Shown piece by piece: positions 23,240-34,600 of a stretch of 64,000 nucleotides of DNA. Location of the stretch: NCBI GenBank assembly GCA_030867875.1, contig JAOWCC010001365.1, positions 1 through 64,000 on the forward strand. Reading direction: 5' to 3'. Source of the DNA: Actinernus sp. WN-2022. Taxonomy: Eukaryota > Cnidaria > Anthozoa > Actiniaria > Actinernidae. Under the pieces are notes generated by a model. That model did not search any database. It worked only from the letters and a program-made list of their open reading frames with translations, and had not been told where the DNA came from. Positions within the stretch are counted from its first letter, which is position 1. Every line of letters begins with the position of its first letter. Both the position numbers and the translations under genes were made by a program.

Positions 23240-24620
23240 TTTATGTGTTTATGTTTCACTGTAACCATAATAATCTTCCTTCAGCATTTGATAACTTCGT
23301 TACTCCCATTTCTGACCATTTCTGAAGTACACCATTATAACACTCATTTGGCTTCTAAGACGGCTTTTTATATCCCCAAAGTTCGAACCAACTATGGGAA
23401 TTTAGTCTATAGTAAGATTTTAAAGGCGTGCAAATGTGGAATTCAATTAAAGAAGATTTAAGACAATTAACATCAAGTAAAAGTCTTAGCAAAAAGGTTA
23501 AGCAGGAACTTCTGTCGAACTATTAATTACCGTTACTTCTCAAACGTCTTAATTCTTCCTATATTTTCCATTTTCTCCGTCTTCCCCCTGTTTGTTGAAT
23601 GTATATGTTTCAGTATTGCTTCCTTTTGACCAACCCAATGTGCACTTGTAATTAATGTATGGTAAAGGTAGCCTGACTAGATTACTTTTTACTACTCGAG
23701 GCCTCCTAACATTTCTTTTTTCTTTCTTGTAAATTAATTTTCAAAAAGTGTGAATAAAGCTAGTGGCTTTAAAAAAGAATACAAACTGTTCCTACTTGAC
23801 AGCCAGCTATAATGATAATATTATTTTCATAAAGTTGGCATATATGACTACTATACATTCTTGAGAAACATATTTACAGCGTTAGTATTGTTATAGTACT
23901 TAGTAAGAGTACTAGAATTAGTATTAGAATTAACATAAGTATCAACATTAGCATTATATTATTATATTCATGAAATTATGAAACTTGAGATACATTAACA
24001 TTAAGATTATTATTATATTTATGAAATTATTTATATGTAAACTAATTATAGTAATATTTCCTTTCGTATTATTAGCATCCTTTTCCTCTGCTCGTATTAT
24101 TTACAGTATTAGTATTGTTACAGTACTTAGTATTAGAATTAGTATTAGTATTAGCATTAGAATAATTAACATAAGTATCAACATTAGTATTAGGATTATT
24201 ATATTCAAGAAATTATGAAACTTGAGAAACATTAGCATTAGGATTATTATATTCATGAAATTATTTATATGTAAACTAATTATAGCAATATTTCCTTTTG
24301 TATTACCAACACCCTTTTCCTCTGCTCTTTTTCTTATTTCTTTTGTATAATTCCTCTGGAATCTTTTTCCTCAATTTCTTCTCTGCACTTTTTCCTATTT
24401 ATAGAATTCTTCTTCTTTTTTTTCCCCTCGACTATTATACCTATGGTAGTGATCAACTCGAAAGCCTAGCGGCTACTTTGACCACTACGCACATCTAACC
24501 TAGCTCATTAAATTTAATAGCTTATATTATCATTCCTTTTTCCTACATATTTGTAAATTCTATTTAAAAAAAAGGAAAAATAGTGCAAAATAAATGAATC
24601 TGAATCTGAATCTGTTGTTT
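23240..24620 (+). mobile_element. 5'-truncated LINE present only in duplication copy B
   Basis: The plus strand reads IPKVRTNYGNLVYSKILKAC and NSIKEDL-like sequence, a CR1/L2-type RT C-terminus, and ends at about 24595-24614 in AATCTG repeats. Flanks GTAACTTTG (23228) and GTAATTTTG (24622) resemble a target duplication, and copy A has the uninterrupted site near 6239. The middle (23880-24290) is internally repetitive ATTAGTATTAG sequence. Confidence 0.7.
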
Positions 24621-25521
24621 GTAATTTTGATCAAATTCAAATCTCAATAGCTTCACAACAATTGGTACGTTCATCATAAAAATCATAAAAATCATAAAAA
24701 TCAAATAAATGCCGCCATTTAAAATAAAATCATCTCATGGAATGCATTCAACACATGCCAACATCGTTTACCATTTATTAGCTGCTATCATTTCTATATC
24801 GTTACACCCTGCGGCGTAATGTAGAACGCACTCGAAAGACTCATTTAATTACACTGGCATTTTTGCCACGCGGATTTGAGCGGCGATTTCAAGGGTAGTT
24901 AATGTATTTTGTAATACTGAAGAATATTGTTTTGTAACGTGCCCCTCGAAATCGCTGCAAAGATCGCCAGTGTACACGGGCCCTAGCGTTTCATCAAGTT
25001 CGATGAATATTTATTTATTTACTTATTTATTATTGTTACTACTTATTATTGTATGTATTTCACGCATCTTCAGGATCTTCTAGGATTAGCGTAAGCTACT
25101 TAGAAGTGTAACAAACGAAGAATAAGAAACGTTATTTTTTTTTGCTAAAATGATCCAGTGTATCAACGTTTACATGAGGGACTTCTCAAAGAGAAACATA
25201 TTTTGTGAAAATAAAATAAACGTTTCCCCAGACATAAGTCAGCTTGTGCTACGGAGTACAAAATACAGTGCCTTGAAATGGAGTGATGCAAGGTAATGTT
25301 ATTGTGCGACTACTGTAAACGGGGCCTGACTTAGACGACGAGAATCAATCACATTCATTGCACAAACACAGCATTCCAACATTAAACAAGTTGAAATGCT
25401 ATTTTATTGCACTGATTGGCTCAAATAATAGAAGTTGTAATGCTGCGTTTTCGTTCTGCAATGTGATTGGTTCTCGGCATAGTTTAAGTGGCTCTGGTTA
25501 CAGTAGTCGCATTAAACTTAC

Positions 25522-25594
25522 CGCCAGATCCAGAGTTGCTACACACAGTAAGAACAGGCAGCAAAAGTGACAAGTACAGCAGTGTGCACCACAT
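25522..25594 (-). CDS. Cassette B exon 1: signal peptide
   Basis: Encodes 24 codons plus one base: MWCTLLYLSLLLPVLTVC then SNSGSG. Donor GTAAGT (25516-25521), phase 1. It is homologous to exon 1 A but starts two codons later, with four or five substitutions in the hydrophobic core. The reading frame and signal-peptide character are preserved, which argues against simple decay. Twin CREs lie upstream. Its partner Ig exon is at 11668-11958. Confidence 0.78.
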
Positions 25595-25644
25595 CAGGAC
25601 AGACAAGGGACTAGCTGTCGCCGCGTGAAGGGAATCAAACTCAA

Positions 25645-25684
25645 TGACGTCATAGAGAACTCTTGGAAAAGGATTGTGACGTCA
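25645..25684 (-). promoter_or_regulatory. Twin CRE (TGACGTCA) sites upstream of exon 1 B
   Basis: Perfect palindromes at 25645-25652 and 25677-25684; spacing (32 bp) and distance to the ATG match copy A. A LINE tail has inserted only about 9 bp beyond the second site, yet both sites remain intact. Confidence 0.6.
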
Positions 25685-25692
25685 TATTCGAT

Positions 25693-25775
25693 TCAATACA
25701 ATACAATACAATATTCTTTATTTACAGAGGGAAGACACATTAACCTTACATAGTTATCTAACATGCGGCCCTCAA
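25693..25775 (-). mobile_element. LINE 3' tail inserted next to the CREs of copy B
   Basis: Reverse-oriented (CAATA)n followed by TTCTTTATTTACAGAGGGAA and ending near AACATGCGGCC. Copy A at 7225-7240 shows the site without it (CGATTCCATAGTCCAATGCG versus interrupted CGATTC...AATAGTCCAATGCG). Confidence 0.7.
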
Positions 25776-26589
25776 TAGTCCAATGCGTAGTTTAAAAGGG
25801 CTAGGGATCACAGGTAAACGACGAGTTCTTACTAATTAAAAATGGAGAAACATAGTCAATAAACCGGGTCCACGAAGGTGGTCCATGAACAAAGGCTCCA
25901 TTTCTTCCATTCAGTTTCGTCAAGTGGCATAGTTGATAACTCGTAGTTCAACACCTACATACTTTATTTATGCAGGGTAAAATTATCAGTTATTACAAAT
26001 AAAACTCCCTTTGTTAACTATGAATAATTTGCGACTTAGAATATTTCCCGAGCACCCGAAGCGACACTTATAAATTTTACAAGGAATTCGGAGCCTCTAC
26101 TTGGAAAAAAAACCTGCGCTCAGAGTAGGAATCCATAACCTAACCGCTAGAACAAGAGTGAATTCGCTTGGTGGCAATAGTTTTTTTCCACGTATTTATA
26201 TCAACTAATATACCAACGAGTAGGTGCATAAATTATGGTATTCAACACAATATAATCGGTAATACGACTCACCGAGCGCGCGAAGAGGTAAAGCCAATTT
26301 TTTGAACTCCGAGTATTGAATCTAAACGCCCGACATTCTTTATTCAGCGAAGTGTCATACGCACAACGCTCGCCTGCACAACACGCGAGCTGCGAAGAGG
26401 CGATCAGCGAGCTGTGAAGCGGCGAGGAGAGAAAAAAGAAAACCTCTGGTAACGGTCGTCAGTAGACTGATCGTACCGCGCCAATAGATTTGAACTAGGG
26501 ACAGGATATCCCTCCTTCCTGATTGGAGGAATATCTAATTACCTTATAGGGAGTGGGATAAGTAGAAAAGAGAACGTCAGTTTGTCGCC

Positions 26590-27425
26590 CCAACATCGAC
26601 AAGCGAGAGTTTGTGGTTGTCTTAAATTACGGCAAACTTTCATTAAAGGCGCACATTGCAGAGCAGTTGAGAAGACTTGCGCTAAGGCATCAGCACTGCG
26701 AAGGCTGCGCAGATTCACTGATCCCCCAAGACGTTATGATTCACCTCAACAAAGCTTATATTCTTCCCCATCTGGAATACTGTGGTCCACTCCTGTTAGG
26801 GATTGGAAAGGTTGAAACTAGGAAGATACTAACTATTACATACTAAGGACTATTTTGAGTTTGTCCAAGTCATAGGATTATCTTCTCAAATACGCCGACA
26901 CAAGAACCTTAGCTGAACGTAAGAACTTTCAATCACTAAATAAAATTCTAATTTTTAAATGCATAAACGATCAGGGTCCAGCTTATATAAAGGACTTTTT
27001 CAAGTTAAAGCAGTAAACTACAACTTGCGCGGAAATGGTACCAGACTAGAACAGCCTCGTTAATTTGGAAAGGCTTCATAAATAGGTTTCCGGTGTAGCA
27101 AGTGCTCTGTGGAACAAACTACCTATTAAAATAAGCGATGTAAAAATATCATATCTATTAAAAGCGCTTAATGATCTCATGTTATCGTCATAAATGATTA
27201 CCTCGAAATTTGTAATATAAATTCATTAGGAGTATATATGCAGAGTTTGATACAATTTAATATTCTAATATTTTAAGACTTTTTAATACTTTTGAACATC
27301 AAGTGTATCTAAATTGTTAAAACTATAAGTATGTATTTCTATTTGCTTATTTTTTGTTCACGTTTGAACTAGTTGGTACAAGCTCCTAGGCGACACGTAG
27401 TTAAATAAAGTATTGTATTGTAACG
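26590..27425 (+). mobile_element. LINE RT C-terminal fragment with (TATTG)n tail
   Basis: The reading LIPQDVMIHLNKAYILPHLE, YCGPLLLGIGKVETRK, then YADTRTLAERKNFQSLNK and FKCINDQGPAYI across several frame changes is the connector/thumb region of a CR1/L2-like RT. It ends in AATAAAGTATTGTATTG. Degenerate. Confidence 0.8.
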
Positions 27426-27429
27426 AAGA

Positions 27430-28380
27430 CATTCCAAGACTGTTGAATAGCCCGGCTTGATAATGGCATCACTGGCCCTAATCACTGACAGACGTTTCCT
27501 CCGTTCAGCTCAGAGAAAGACTAGACATCGAGAGAAAAGAAACCTCACGCCGAGTGAGAGTTGACTAATCTCTCAATACAAGGAGAAATTTATATTTCTG
27601 CTGGAGAGGTTCGCGCGAAATAGTATGCATAAAAAGGAGCCATGCTGGTTGTAGTGTGGCGCGTGACGTCACTTCCGCTGAATAACGTAACGGCCTCCAG
27701 GCCCACCAGGAAGCAACGGACACAAAATAATCATTCGTCCTTTATTATCAAGTATTCACACCAGTCTGCTAGGAATGGCGAGCGAAGAATTTAAGAGATT
27801 AACAAAATGACAATAAATGGATGCTAGGTAGACATTCGTATACAAGGACATTATGTTTTAACTAGTGTAAATATTTTCGTTTCATTATAGTCTAGTTGAG
27901 CCCTCTCGATTTCGAGTGGAACGTTCGAGGCCAGATCAATTTGTTGATACTATAGACCCATTCGAAAAATGGCTAACATAATTTTGATATTCAATATTTT
28001 CTGAAGAATAAACTATCCAATGTGAAAGAGAGTTCGTGTTAGAAACATGCAGTACTCTGATAATGGAAGAATATATCATTACGAAGCAATGAAGCATCTC
28101 AAGAAACTCTAAGTCAGTCCGACGTCCCGAATCTCAAACAAAACTTTAACAAACGTACTCATTTTTGCATGCACATTTTAATTTAGTGCCAATATTTCAT
28201 AACAACCCAAGCTTGGTAACACCATTTTTCGAATAGGTCTATATCAAAGTTTTAACTTCAACTACCTTTTCAAATGTTTATATAAGCCCTAGCCAAAAAT
28301 CGTTGATTTGCGTGTTCTCTTCTTTTCACAGAGAAAACAATTTAATTTAGCACGGAGCCTCGTATTGAAACCTTTGTGCG
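27430..28380. other. Gene-free interval
   Basis: No ORF with recognisable content on either strand and no clear repeat structure. Confidence 0.5.
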
Positions 28381-28384
28381 TGAC

Positions 28385-28543
28385 ATATCAATAAAATAGC
28401 AAGCAAAAGTGTCGTTTTGAACTTCCCGCGGCCTCTTCCATATTAGGGAAATTCCATATTCCATATTTGGAAGAGCTGCCACGACATTCAAAATGGCGGT
28501 TTCGAGGTCCCAGACCTCTAAATCGACACTCGTTGTTTGATAT
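28385..28543. mobile_element. 159-bp MITE, second copy
   Basis: Same family and exact length as 13445-13603. Begins ATATCAA, ends TTGATAT, contains TTCAAAATGGCGGTTTC. The ORFs overlapping it are not genes. Confidence 0.8.
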
Positions 28544-29204
28544 GCAAGTAAAGCATATCGCGGAAGTGGGCTATCAGTGCGAGAACCGATCTGCTGCCAT
28601 AGTTATACCACGTGATGACCTCTATAAACGCCATTACAAAACTCTTAGAGCGGATTTCAATGGAGTGTCGGAAGTGTTTTGGTTTACTAAGCTCTACTAT
28701 TGGCTGAGAAAATAAACCAACCAATCAGAATCCAAAGTAAAACCAAACGCAAATTGGTTTTGGTGTTGCTTTGTTTTGTCATTGGCTCACAGGGAAGCCA
28801 GTTATGAGTTACTTGTGATTACTCGCTCCTATGATTGGCTGGCTGTGGGTAATTTGAGTTTGGTTTCACTACACTCAACTGAAAATCGCTCTATCGAACT
28901 CAAGTTACTACTCTTGGTTATTCAACTGGAACACTTATTTAACTATATTACGTCACCAGTTCTGTAAATGTTCTATTTGAATAACCTAGTTGTAAGTGTT
29001 CCAGTTCAATAACCAAGAGTTTTGTAAGTGTTCTAGTTCAGTAAGCACTCATCAGCCGGGACTCCCCTGAAATATTCAAACCAACTCCCCAACTTTTAGC
29101 CTCCAAATGTGAAAAAAAAATTGAAATATGTAATTGAATAAAATCATTCGTTATTTGATTTACTAACTTTCATTTAGCTATAATCTTTTTACCTTTTAGT
29201 ATAT

Positions 29205-29690
29205 GTAGCCAGTATATGTAGTTACGATATTGAATCATGTTTGCCGCGTAGCACTAGTAAGTGTAAAGAATGTAATATAAAGTGGTAAGCTGTAGTGCTA
29301 AGTGTGCAAGCCCTACGAGATAAAGAGAAAAAATCTCTGACCGAAGTGGGACTCGAACCCAACGACCTCCAGGTTACATGTCTGGCGCTCTACCAACTGA
29401 GCTATCAAGTCAGATGAGAGCAATAGAGGGTATTGGTGCGTTGTATGGGGTCACGGCGATTATAAATGTATATGTAGTTATGATATTGAATCAGGTTTGC
29501 CGCGTAGCACTAGTAAGTGTAAAGAATGTAATATAAAGTGGTAAGTTGTAGTGATAAGTGTGCACGCCCTACGAGGGAAAGAGAAAAAAAATTCTGACCG
29601 AAGTGGGTCTCGAACCCAACGACCTCCAGGTTACATGTCTGGCGCTCTACCAACTGGGCTATGTAGCCAGTAGTTACGACTCCCAAGTTT
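29205..29690 (-). mobile_element. Tandemly duplicated tRNA-Thr-like SINE
   Basis: Two copies about 257 bp apart, each with a tRNA-like head on the minus strand (29338-29412 and 29595-29669) and a shared 3' block containing TTGCCGCGTAGCACTAGTAAG. Each head has an A box (TAGCTCAGTTGGTAGAGCG) and a B box (GGGTTCGAGTCCC). The anticodon arm would read TGT (Thr) but position 33 is A, not the universal T, and the anticodon stem has an A-C mismatch. These point to a SINE or tRNA pseudogene pair. Confidence 0.75.
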
Positions 29691-29769
29691 GTTAATATTT
29701 TTTTCCTGTCAGTCATTTTGTTTTCCACTTCAACCTTTAAATCCATGATAACTGGCTAGGGTTCACATA

Positions 29770-29925
29770 CGCACTTTACACCGGCTGAGCACTCTCGCTT
29801 CTGTGTGTATCCACACTTTGAACTGAGCACTCTCTTGCTTCCGTGTGTATTCGCACTTTAAACTAAGCATTCTCTTGCTTCTGTGTGTCCGCACTTTAAA
29901 CTGAGCACTCTTGCTTCTGTATTTA
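29770..29925. repeat. 39-bp tandem repeat, four copies
   Basis: The unit contains GAGCACTCTCTTGCTTC, TGTGTGTAT and CGCACTTTAAACT, with starts near 29786, 29825, 29865 and 29903. Not coding. Confidence 0.8.
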
Positions 29926-29929
29926 TAGC

Positions 29930-31070
29930 TAAGTCAAAGAACGTCACAAAAGACAACGTAGCTTTGCAGTCCGTTCGGGGCCATAAAATAATTGCAAAAA
30001 TGAGAATAATTTCGCCACACTTTATTCAATGCCAGAATAAACGTACTTTAAAGGATGACACGTCAGTATTACTCTAAAAATGTTAAGAGCACTTCACATC
30101 GAAGATTGCTTCGTCAAATAACTGACCTAAATATCCCGAGAAAGAGGAAACTATGATCACAAATATGCTGCGCCAGGATTTCACTATTTCTGGTACGTGC
30201 AAGCAAAATAAATATGTAATTAACTGGAAAAGTATTGTACATGTCTCGACTATATGCTTGTTGCTATGTCAACGTGGAGATCTTCTTATCAAAACTAAAT
30301 CCTCTTTCCTGTCGAATTGAATGGGTACGGAAACAAACATTTGACAATTGCCTGTGCATCGTTATCTAGTTACAAGAGGGTCATCAAAGCTCCTTCTAAA
30401 TACTTAACATTGATAGTCTGCATTACTGCTCTCTCTAATGTTTTCAAGTTTCTAAAAATTCTAATCCATCGCGGTATATCGCTGATGAAGTGCGACCTGG
30501 CGAAGAAGTCTTGACTGACGTAATCAGCCTGTCCAATCTCGGATCCGAGAGAGAGCTAACTAATAGGGATGATCTGATTTTTCCATCTAACTAGAGTTCT
30601 GTCATGTTAATTTACGCACTACACGAGCTTCATGAAAACAACTTGAAGTTTTGGTAAAAGGTAAACAATTAAGCTTCTTCGGATTTCACTTCATCGACAT
30701 TGGCAATTGCTATTTCAGCATCTAGCTCCTAACCGTGTAAGCACATTTTACATATCCTTGTGAGTTGTATGCAACCTCTAGAGTTACCTATTGGCTTGCG
30801 AATATTATGACTGCTGTTACAGTGCGACAAACGAGCTCCTTTGGAGAGGAATCACGAATAAGAGCCGAATCACGAATAAGAAAGGAGGTATGTTATAAAT
30901 TAAATGTCGGAATGCGTTAATTATAGACTATAAAACTAATATACCAGATTATTCATTATCAATTATTGTACAATGGTAAATTACATGAGATAATCACACT
31001 GACCTAGAAAGACTTAATAGTTCATTACAGGTCATATTAACATCCTACCTTGATTCAGAAGGGAAAATAA
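29930..31070. other. Gene-free interval
   Basis: AT-rich, with short ORFs lacking domain or splice support. Lies between the end of the NCAM-like gene and the promoter of cassette B. Confidence 0.5.
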
Positions 31071-31077
31071 CCAACCC

Positions 31078-31125
31078 CAACCCCTCCCCTCCCCTCCCCT
31101 CCCCTCCCCCACCCACAAAAAAGAG
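31078..31125 (-). repeat. (CCCCT)n microsatellite, G-quadruplex-prone on the minus strand
   Basis: Seven or so consecutive CCCCT-type units. On the strand of the NCAM-like transcript this reads as repeated AGGGG, meeting the four-runs-of-G requirement for a quadruplex in RNA or DNA. It is 0.5 kb past the stop codon. Confidence 0.85.
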
Positions 31126-31280
31126 GGTTACTACAGTAGTTCACCGAGGCATATTGGCCTACATCATAGTTAGTGTGATTTTGTTTCCAAGAGAAACGGT
31201 GAGCCAGTATGCCTGAGTGAAAATGCGATTAAGTTGATGCTTACATCATCATGGAAGAGATCAGAAAACACGACATTAGA

Positions 31281-31302
31281 CCCCCCCCCCCCCCCCCCCC
31301 CC
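31281..31302. repeat. C homopolymer of about 22 bases
   Basis: A run of C, read as G22 in the sense strand of the NCAM-like gene, about 330 bp past the stop codon. The exact length is subject to sequencing error. Confidence 0.8.
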
Positions 31303-31629
31303 ACGCTATTGTATTATCTGGAACGGGTCTACTACTGTTCAAATGTTAGCCCGCGATTAGTTTGGGCAGCAGTAACAAGTGTACAACCTTAAACAGGTGT
31401 TTTTCTTTGTTTGTTTTTTAGGCTTACGAAAGGAAGTAGTTAATAGAACAAACTCGTAAGAATAAAACAAATCCATCTTCGGATATTTAAAATTCCCTCA
31501 AACTGTCCTCGTCACATCTAGACAGTAGATTTCAACCAAATAATCTCACTTTCTTGTGAAGCGCTCTGTCGTACGGATTCCGTTTGTGATAAGTCACCTT
31601 GCGGGCACACGCTGCCGTGTATCGTAGGC

Positions 31630-31660
31630 TCACACGTTCTCTGGCGCTGGATCGTCACTC
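31630..31660 (-). CDS. NCAM-like exon h: C-terminus and stop
   Basis: Acceptor TTCCCTTTTCAG before 31660. In phase 2 it encodes K-SDDPAPENV and TGA, giving a visible tail ending KQLKSDDPAPENV. If the inner donor of exon g were used, the frame would instead run to a stop at about 31518-31520 and end in EIIWLKSTV. The first reading gives the longer exon g and a more typical acidic tail, so it is preferred. Confidence 0.6.
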
Positions 31661-34600
31661 CTGAAAAGGGAATCACAACCAGGGTTACATTTCTACAAGG
31701 TGTTACTACCATGAAGTACCTATATTGGCTATAAACCCACTTTTTTCACTGAGAAATGGTTCGCTTCAGAGCTGCATGCATGCAGAAGTGCAGAAGTGAT
31801 TGCAGATACCTCCCCTGACGTCATGTAATTAGCATTTTGGATATTAAAACCTCTTTAACTCAGCGGCACAGCATTGAAAGCAAAATATATTTTACCATTC
31901 TACTATTCACTTGATTTAGAATTGATATCTAAAATAAAAATAAATTGTTCAAAGGCATTTAACGTCGGTAACTCGTGACAGTCTGGTGAGACTGATAAAC
32001 TTGAGGCCGACGGGGGACCTACGATTTTACGTCCTTATCCGAGAAGACGTGAAGGGTCTAACCATTTGCAGTTCGAGAACGAAATTGTTTCACAAAGGCA
32101 GCACCTTCTACTCAGTTATTTTTAAGACCCAGAGTGTTGGTCCGGCCGGGGTTTGAACCCGCGACCTCCCGCTCTTCAGACCGGAGCTAACCGGAAGGCG
32201 GTTCAAAGTTCCAAACAGAAAATCAAGGAAATTTTGCGGCATTTGTCCTTTTTACAGTGAAAATGTATAAAAAGCACCACCCAGCCAATAGGATACGGTA
32301 AGGGGGAAGACAAGATACTTGAATCCCAGATTTTAATTTTAATTATACCATATTTAGTTATCAATACTACATTAAATGTTCAAAAGTTATCTATTGAAAA
32401 TGTATTTCTGCATTGATTTTCTATAGAATTAATGAATATCAACCAAATTAACACTTTTTGCATTCCTTTGCCGTATGTGCTTCAGTTCTTATGCAAACCA
32501 TTGTACGTAAAGTGAATACATGTAGGTGAATAGTTCAATATTTCTCGGTTGGGTGTATGATATTTAGTAGCATTTGTTAGAGTTTTTTATCTTCTATTTT
32601 TACGAATCTTGAATAAAAGTCGACAAAACATACAGGGACTTTCTTCTAGTGTTCCTTAGCTATGTTTGTGCTATGTTTGTGCTAAGTTTCAGCATGGTTT
32701 CAGCGCTTTTCAACCAAATTTTACCTCACTTTTCCTGAGTATAGAGAGAGTATTGAGGGGAAAACTTTGCTGAAAATCGCTGAATCTTGGCACAGGCATA
32801 GCTAAGGAATGCAAGAAGACACCCGGTACGTCGTGTGCCTTTATAGACGTTGTTTCGTATGTCATGGAACTCTGACTTTAGCTACGACCATGACTTACAA
32901 CACAATTTATCTATCTTCCTACCTTCACATTGTACCTAGCTGCCTTTTCGTATTCCTTCTAATCTGACCACTGCTTTGCCAACTCTCTATTAATGGCTGG
33001 GCCCTGGCTATGCTGCTCTTCCTACTCACTTGGGACAGGACTTATCTCCAAGACTGTATTCAATATGTGGGTACTTACTTCAACTGTTTCAACTCAGCAC
33101 TACTCTTCTTACCATCCTCGGCATCTGATGAAAGATACATATCACTGGAGTTAGGCAGATGTCCGTAGCAAGGGCAGAACAACATTTAGTGCCAGCCCGC
33201 TTCAGTTATATGGACCTCAAGCTAAGGACCCTCCAAACAAGAGCCCCGTAGATATATCCACTTAAACAGCAAGTTCCAGTATAAAAGGACTGACACATTC
33301 AATTGTCACTCAGCCTACATACTTCAGTTGTGTCTAAATTAGTATTCTTACAGACTGGAGCAGCAATTCAACTAGAATAAAAGTTACCGGAATTGCGGGA
33401 TTGATTCATCTTGTTACAATTGAAAGCTAAGGGATTTTATTTGAGTAGTTTTCTCTTGGGAGGTAGTTGATTCATCTTATGACGTCACAGGATCCACGAC
33501 AAGAAATAAAAATTGGGGATAAAATGTCCGAAATTTCATAAAATTTGCAAGATTAATACTTTTTGTGAGAAACAAACACAATAGTACAATACAGTCAACT
33601 CTCTCCTGCGACCACTTTACCAAAGAACCGTTTTTTTTCTCAGTCAAATTATTTTGTAAAAACTCTCTCGTAAGCAACCAACGCAAAAATTCTTAAGCGA
33701 CCGCGACCACTTTTCAGTCTTAACACTTGACATTTTATATTGTTTTTTGTTTCCGATAAGCGACCACCAAAGTAGATTATACTGTATTTTTATAAAATCA
33801 TTACTCAAATACCACAAAGTCAATTTAATGGCACTGACAGATAAGAAACTGAAAAAGATTGGAAAAACTTGAGCTAGAACTCCCGTGCTTAGCTTTGTTG
33901 TTATGGTGACAGCGCGCTAGAGCTGTGCTAGAAGTCTGACCCGTTAACAAGCCACTTGGCTATCTGTGTTGCTTTTTCCAGTTAGCGACCACTTTGTCCG
34001 TGCACCAAGGGTGGTCGCTTAAGAGAGTTGACTGTATAATCGTTTTACTTTTTTGACACTTGTACTGGGGCCTATTAAATAAAACGCCGGAAAATAATGG
34101 CTAGACTTGTAAAATACACTTATCAAACTCATAAAAATTCATGAAGCAAAAACAAAGTAATCACCGACCGATAATTTAAATCTGATACGGATTTCGTCCT
34201 GATTTACTTAAACTTTGGCTTCGATTTTCTCGGACAAAATAAGTCGTATCGCCAAAATAACTGAAAACATGACTCTCTACATCTAGACGTTTGATAAGTA
34301 AGATAAAGAATTCGTGTCCGATCTTTATCCGATTTACACTTTCAGCTCGAGTTTGTAAATCGGATAAAGATCGGCCACTCATTCTTTATCTATTACGTAA
34401 ACGTTTTAGTGTTGGCTCCTGGCTTGATTCAAGATTTAAAACCTCTTCCGCGATTTTTCAATGGATTTAAAGTTATACGCGCGCAAAGGATTGTGGGTTA
34501 CAAGTACAAACTTATGTTTCAATAACTTACATTTCTCTTGGCCAAAGCAGGCCTTCTGGCAGCAGAAAATGAGGCCACAACTATTGAAGAAGCAGCAGAA

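Larger units (their letters stand above)
22750..25700. repeat. Segmental duplication copy B (intron 1, exon 1, promoter)
   Basis: Collinear counterpart of 5780-7250 in the same orientation. It differs mainly by a LINE insertion at about 23240-24620 and a LINE tail at 25693-25775. Confidence 0.85.

Noticed and set aside
22843..23268. 141-codon minus-strand ORF in cassette B
   Set aside because: The homologous stretch in cassette A (5794-6066) is not open over the same length and shows indels that break frame; it lies in the intron between signal exon and Ig exon.
29338..29412. Functional tRNA-Thr gene
   Set aside because: Position 33 is A, the anticodon stem has a mismatch, and a second copy with the same flanks lies 257 bp away; a SINE is more likely.
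31518..31712. 64-codon minus-strand ORF as a stand-alone gene
   Set aside because: Its first part lies upstream of a strong splice acceptor; it is better read as the terminal exon of the NCAM-like gene with alternative frame.
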